Below are positions 44,251-49,549 of a stretch of 49,549 bases of DNA, one piece after another. Under the pieces are notes generated by a model that made no database searches, had not been told where the DNA came from, and worked only from the letters and a program-made list of their open reading frames with translations. Numbering within the stretch: the stretch's first letter is position 1; each line of letters opens with the position of its first letter. Both the position numbers and the translations under genes were made by a program. The DNA is from Myxococcota bacterium (GTDB taxonomy: Bacteria > Myxococcota > Kuafuiibacteriia > Kuafuiibacteriales > Kuafuiibacteriaceae), in assembly GCA_028289325.1 (NCBI GenBank), contig JANQQN010000505.1, forward strand, positions 1 through 49,549, in the 5' to 3' direction.

Positions 44251-44834
44251 GGCTTTCTTCCTAGGACCTGCACCACCGCACTCAGCCCTCGGTGGTATCG
44301 ACCCTCGCGAACCTCTCGCTCGATGGCCACCGCGTGCAGCAGGTTGAGGTCGGCCAGCTCCGCCTCGAGGTCGCTCAGCGGCATGGTGAGCTCCGGAATC
44401 GGCGGCCCCCCCGTGCCGCGACCAACCTGCTCCGGCCGGTACGCTTCAAGCACGAACATGCCTCCCGACCGCAACCCGGCGACAACTTGTCGATGCGTTC
44501 GCCGGCGAATCGCCGGCGGCGTGTGCGCCCAAATCGAGACGATGACGTCCCAGTGGCCCGGCGGGATCTCGTGATCTTCGAGATTGGCAACCACAGTTGC
44601 GATCCGCACCCCGCGGTCTGCCGCCAGCTGCTCGGCCTTGGAGAGACCGACGGCAGATTGGTCGAGGGCCGTAACCTCGAACCCTCGCTGGGCCAGGAAC
44701 ACCGCGTTGCGGCCTTCGCCTTCGGCGAGGCACAGCGCCCGGCCGACCGGGAGCCGATCCGCAACTTCCACGAGATAGTCGTTCGGGGCGTCACCGTACG
44801 CAAAGCCCGGTTCGCCGTAGCGTTGATCCCACAT
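44247..44834 (-). CDS. Class I SAM-dependent methyltransferase
   Basis: A 195-residue methyltransferase starting at ATG 44834 (MWDQRYGEPGFAYGDAPNDY), which is preceded by GGAGGCGGAG; the frame open to 44951 overlaps lipB. SAM motif I is ALCLAEGEGRNAVFLAQRG, followed by VTALDQSAVGLSKA and WDVIVSIWAH. The WD-x-RY...YG-x-x-PND opening is typical of a bacterial group sometimes likened to TehB, with unknown substrate. It follows lipB by 47 bases and is coupled to the SH3-like protein that follows. Confidence 0.85.
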   Translation of the reverse strand: MWDQRYGEPGFAYGDAPNDYLVEVADRLPVGRALCLAEGEGRNAVFLAQRGFEVTALDQSAVGLSKAEQLAADRGVRIATVVANLEDHEIPPGHWDVIVSIWAHTPPAIRRRTHRQVVAGLRSGGMFVLEAYRPEQVGRGTGGPPIPELTMPLSDLEAELADLNLLHAVAIEREVREGRYHRGLSAVVQVLGRKP

Positions 44835-44881
44835 CTGTGACTCCGCCTCCTCTGCCCGTCTCGTCGATCGGCCGTCGGCGA

Positions 44882-45604
44882 TCACGGCCTCGAGGCCGGC
44901 GAGGCCGGCGTTTCCAGCTGCGGCCGATGCCCGAACCGCGCCCGAAAACACGCTTCGACCACGTCCATGACGTCATCCACCGGGAAACGACGGCCAAGCT
45001 CGCGCTCGAGGGAGGTGACACCCCGATCGGAGATGCCGCAGGGCACGATCAGCGAGAACGGGTCCGTGACCTCCTCCGTTACGTTGAACGCGAACCCGTG
45101 CATGGTCACCCACTTGCTGATCCGCACCCCGATCGCGCCAATCTTCCGCTGGTTGTCGATCCAACACCCGATCAGCCCGTCGACCCGCCCCGCGGAAAGA
45201 CCGAACTCAGCGCATACGTCGATCATGACCTGCTCGAGGTCGTGAACGTACCGCCTCACGTCCTTGCGCTCCGGCCGCAGGTCGACGATCGGGTAGCCGA
45301 CGATCTGACCGGGCCCGTGGTACGTCACGTCGCCCCCTCGCCCGGTCTCGAACACCTCGATACCCCGGGCCGCGAGTTGCGCCTCGGAGCCGACGATGTG
45401 CGCGTATTCGGCGCGGCGGCCGAGGGTGAACACCGGTCGATGCTGGAGGAGAAGCAGAGCGTCGGGCACTTCGCCGCGCATGCGCGCCCGCTGCCGCGCC
45501 TGTTGTCGGGCCAAGCCGTCCGCGTAACCGACGAGGCCGTCCAGGCGGACGACCTCGAGCGGGCGGACGTCAGCGCCGCCGGTTGATGATATGGACCGCC
45601 TCAC
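44882..45604 (-). CDS. lipB: Octanoyl-[ACP]:protein N-octanoyltransferase
   Basis: A 240-residue LipB. It moves octanoyl groups from acyl carrier protein onto lipoyl domains of E2 and the glycine cleavage H protein, the first step of lipoate synthesis. The family motif GRGGDVTYHGPGQ (89-101), the catalytic Lys154 (QRKIGAIGV) and Cys189 (VPCGISDRGVTSL) are present. The start is GTG 45604, giving a 35-base overlap with the end of lpd; no better start lies downstream. Its place beside lpd fits supply of lipoylated 2-oxoacid dehydrogenases. The later-acting LipA is not in the window. Confidence 0.95.
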   Translation of the reverse strand: MRRSISSTGGADVRPLEVVRLDGLVGYADGLARQQARQRARMRGEVPDALLLLQHRPVFTLGRRAEYAHIVGSEAQLAARGIEVFETGRGGDVTYHGPGQIVGYPIVDLRPERKDVRRYVHDLEQVMIDVCAEFGLSAGRVDGLIGCWIDNQRKIGAIGVRISKWVTMHGFAFNVTEEVTDPFSLIVPCGISDRGVTSLERELGRRFPVDDVMDVVEACFRARFGHRPQLETPASPASRP

Positions 45605-46979
45605 CGCGCGCCGCCTTCGCGGCCTCCATGACGCCTTCCGACAGGGTCGGATGGACGTGAACCGTCAGCGCAACGTCCTCCGCCAAGGAGCCCATCTCCA
45701 ACGCCAAGCACGCCTCACCGATCAGATCGTTCGCATTGTAGGCGGTGATGCCCACCCCGAGGATCACGTCGGTCGCGGCGTCGATGACCACCTTGACCAC
45801 GCCGTCGGTCGCGTTCATCGCCGCCGCTCGACCCAGCGCGCTGAGAGGAAACACGCCCGTGCGCACGTCGTGACCGGCGGCTTTGGCCTCGGCCTCCGTC
45901 AATCCCGCCTGCGCCACCTCCGGATCCGTGAACACGCCGAGAGGCATGGCCATCACGTCGAAGGCCGCCGCGTGACCGGCGATCACGTCGGCCGCGATCT
46001 CTCCCATGTGATTCGCCCGGTGGGCCAACAGCGGAGGACCGGTCACATCACCGATGGCGAAGATACTGGGGACGGACGTCCGGCACTGCTTGTCGACCTT
46101 CACCCAGCCCCGTTCGTCGAGCGCGACCCCGGCCGCGTCGAGGCCGAGGCCCTCCGTGTTCGGCTTGAATCCCACCGCGACCAGGATCTGATCCGCGTAG
46201 ATGTTCTCTTTCTTTCCATCCTTCAGCTCGACCTCGACGTCCGCGCCGCTGCCGTTCGCTTTGTAGCCGCTGGCCTTGGCGTTGGTGAGGACGGTGAGAC
46301 CGGCCTTCTTCATGCTCTTGGTGATCGGACGGAGCAGATCCTTGTCGGTGCCGGGAAGGATGGTGTCCATCATCTCCACGATGGTCACTTTCGCGCCGAG
46401 CTTTGTATATGCCATGCCGAGCTCACAGCCGATGACCCCGCCGCCGATGATGACCAGATTCGCAGGGACGGGATCGTAGGCCACCGCGTCGCGGGCATAG
46501 CCGATGAAGGGCTCGGAGAACGGAAACATCGGAAGCTCGATGATCGATGCCCCGGTCGCGATGATCGCGGTCTCGAAGGTCACCTCGGTCACCGCGCCAT
46601 CCTTACCGGTGACCGTGAGGCTGTTGGGACCGGTGAGGGTGGCATCGCCGAACCGCTCGGCGCACTTGTTGGCCTTCAGCAGGCTCGAAACCCCGCCGCG
46701 CTGCTTCTTGACGATATCGTTCTTCCAGCGCTGCAGTTTGCTCGCGTCGACGTCGGGCACGGCGGAGAATACATCGCCGAAGTGGTCGACCTCGTGGCGA
46801 AGGTTGGCGGCGTGAATGATCGCCTTGGAGGGAATGCAGCCCCAATTCAAGCACACGCCGCCCATGTGCTCGCGCTCGATGACGACGGCGTTCTTGCCGT
46901 GTTGTCCGAGCCGGATTCCGGCGACGTACCCGCCTGGGCCGCCGCCGATGACCGCTACCTCGTAACGCTCAGTTGCCAT
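45570..46979 (-). CDS. lpd: Dihydrolipoamide dehydrogenase (E3)
   Basis: A 469-residue flavoprotein that reoxidises the lipoyl groups of E2 with NAD+. The FAD-binding motif GGGPGGYVA (12-20), redox disulfide CLNWGC (Cys43, Cys48), the NAD-binding VIIGGGVIGCELGMAY and the C-terminal catalytic His in TVHVHPTLSEGV are all visible. ATG 46979 is chosen; the frame open to 47084 overlaps ftsH and adds 35 Ser/Thr/Gly residues that do not match E3. The gene precedes lipB, and ftsH lies upstream. It probably serves the E1/E2 genes at 33642-36019. Confidence 0.95.
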   Translation of the reverse strand: MATERYEVAVIGGGPGGYVAGIRLGQHGKNAVVIEREHMGGVCLNWGCIPSKAIIHAANLRHEVDHFGDVFSAVPDVDASKLQRWKNDIVKKQRGGVSSLLKANKCAERFGDATLTGPNSLTVTGKDGAVTEVTFETAIIATGASIIELPMFPFSEPFIGYARDAVAYDPVPANLVIIGGGVIGCELGMAYTKLGAKVTIVEMMDTILPGTDKDLLRPITKSMKKAGLTVLTNAKASGYKANGSGADVEVELKDGKKENIYADQILVAVGFKPNTEGLGLDAAGVALDERGWVKVDKQCRTSVPSIFAIGDVTGPPLLAHRANHMGEIAADVIAGHAAAFDVMAMPLGVFTDPEVAQAGLTEAEAKAAGHDVRTGVFPLSALGRAAAMNATDGVVKVVIDAATDVILGVGITAYNANDLIGEACLALEMGSLAEDVALTVHVHPTLSEGVMEAAKAARGEAVHIINRRR

Positions 46980-47080
46980 GCCTGCGGCACTAACACGGCC
47001 CCCACCTGCCGTCGACACAACTGACGAGGCCGCGGTCTCGGGCCCCGTTCCCGACGGGGTGGAGCCCGAGACGAGCCGGA

Positions 47081-48970
<1,890 letters not shown>

Positions 48971-49031
48971 GAAATGAACGGTTCCTCGATCTACACGTAG
49001 AGACCGAAACCCGGCGGTCAACGACAGACCG

Positions 49032-49549
49032 TCAACGGCGACTGTGGGCGGGCCCCACCGACGCAACGGTTCGCCCACCGGGGACATCACGCGGGTGGTC
49101 AGTCCGCAGCTGGCTGACGATCGCGTCTGCAGCGCGCTGGGCCGCGCCGTTGCCGATACCGACCGCCTGCGCGGCCCGCGCCGCGAGTCGATCCCGCAAG
49201 GTCGCGTCGGCCCAAAGGTCGGCCGCGACCTGAGCCATCGTCGTCGCGTCCGAGGCCTGAATCAGCCCTTCGCCGCGCAGCAGCTCCACCGACTCCACTT
49301 GTCGGCTGAGGTCAGGGCCCGTGAGCACCGGCACGCCGACCGCCGCCGGCTCGAGGATGTTGTGCCCCCCGTGGCGGCCGAAACTGCCGCCGACAATGGC
49401 GATCCACGCGCTGCGGTACGCGGCCCGCAGCCGGCCGAGCTCCCCCATCACCACCACGTCGGCGCTGCCGACGCCTTCTTCGAGCCGAGCCGTCGTCCAC
49501 CCCCGGTCACGCGCCGCTGCCGAGACTTCCTGCGCGCGCTGCGGGTAGC
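49032..49549 (-). CDS. waaA: 3-deoxy-D-manno-octulosonic acid transferase, C-terminal part
   Basis: The gene runs off the right edge; the last 172 residues or so are seen. The GT-B C-terminal domain has VVVMGELGRLRAAYRSAWIAIV followed by GGSFGRHGGHNILEPAAVGVPVLTGP, the WaaA/KdtA signature for CMP-Kdo binding. The enzyme adds Kdo residues to lipid IVA at the inner membrane, so this organism makes, or can make, Kdo-containing lipopolysaccharide. The gene ends 61 bases before ftsH on the same strand. Confidence 0.9.
   Translation of the reverse strand, partial: YPQRAQEVSAAARDRGWTTARLEEGVGSADVVVMGELGRLRAAYRSAWIAIVGGSFGRHGGHNILEPAAVGVPVLTGPDLSRQVESVELLRGEGLIQASDATTMAQVAADLWADATLRDRLAARAAQAVGIGNGAAQRAADAIVSQLRTDHPRDVPGGRTVASVGPAHSRR

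Noticed and set aside
47000-47080. Extended start of Lpd at 47084
   Set aside because: The extra residues overlap ftsH and do not match the conserved E3 N-terminus, which begins just before the FAD motif.

Overview
The window is GC-rich, gene-dense bacterial chromosome with about 40 protein genes, no rRNA or tRNA that I can see, no CRISPR array and no transposase. Several features point to a myxobacterium-like member of the former Deltaproteobacteria (Myxococcota/Bradymonadia type): many putative lipoproteins, a Kunitz plus Kazal inhibitor-domain protein, a PAS/DHp signalling protein without an ATPase domain, and both MutAB and fused IcmF acyl-CoA mutases. This placement is inference from gene content; no rRNA is present to confirm it.

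Layout. 1-3.9 kb: end of mutA, then mutB and meaB, joined by 4-base overlaps (methylmalonyl-CoA mutase and its chaperone GTPase). 3.9-9.9 kb: a secreted GH13 alpha-glucosidase/amylase lipoprotein, an ABM-fold monooxygenase divergent from a GlxA-type AraC regulator, an aldo/keto reductase, a zeta-class GST and a Kunitz/Kazal lipoprotein. 9.9-11.2 kb: a chain of six short hairpins, a small CCxxGCxxC protein and two translationally coupled secreted proteins. 11.3-14.5 kb: a large secreted subtilase. 15.0-22.4 kb (minus): larB-larC-PAS/DHp protein, all overlapping, then icmF. 22.5-26.1 kb: a membrane-anchored eight-cysteine protein, thiL plus a CheY-like receiver, a thioredoxin-like protein and a 2-Cys peroxiredoxin. 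26.1-30.5 kb (minus): an overlapping trio of ArnT-like glycosyltransferase, membrane metallophosphoesterase and PhyH-type dioxygenase. 30.7-33.6 kb (plus): a molybdopterin oxidoreductase, an O-methyltransferase and a 32-residue membrane miniprotein. 33.6-36.0 kb (minus): branched-chain 2-oxoacid dehydrogenase E2 and E1-alpha, with no E1-beta. 36.1-42.8 kb (minus): tolC-MFP-RND efflux operon whose RND pump carries a large extra membrane insert. 42.9-49.5 kb (minus): partial waaA, ftsH, lpd (E3), lipB, a methyltransferase and an SH3-like anchored protein.

How the genes fit together. A recurring theme is branched-chain and odd-chain acyl-CoA metabolism. The 2-oxoacid dehydrogenase subunits E1-alpha, E2 and E3 plus the lipoate ligation gene lipB would make branched acyl-CoAs; IcmF would interconvert isobutyryl- and butyryl-CoA; MutAB/MeaB would move methylmalonyl-CoA to succinyl-CoA. 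A second theme is the envelope: waaA, the efflux system, the glycosyltransferase trio and many exported proteins.

The points most worth a second look are the hairpin chain at 9921-10013, a perfect 24-base palindrome over the E1-alpha start codon, the Kunitz domain with acidic P1, the enlarged RND pump, the ATPase-less PAS/DHp protein in the lar operon, the missing E1-beta gene and an intrinsic-terminator-like hairpin in a divergent promoter region.
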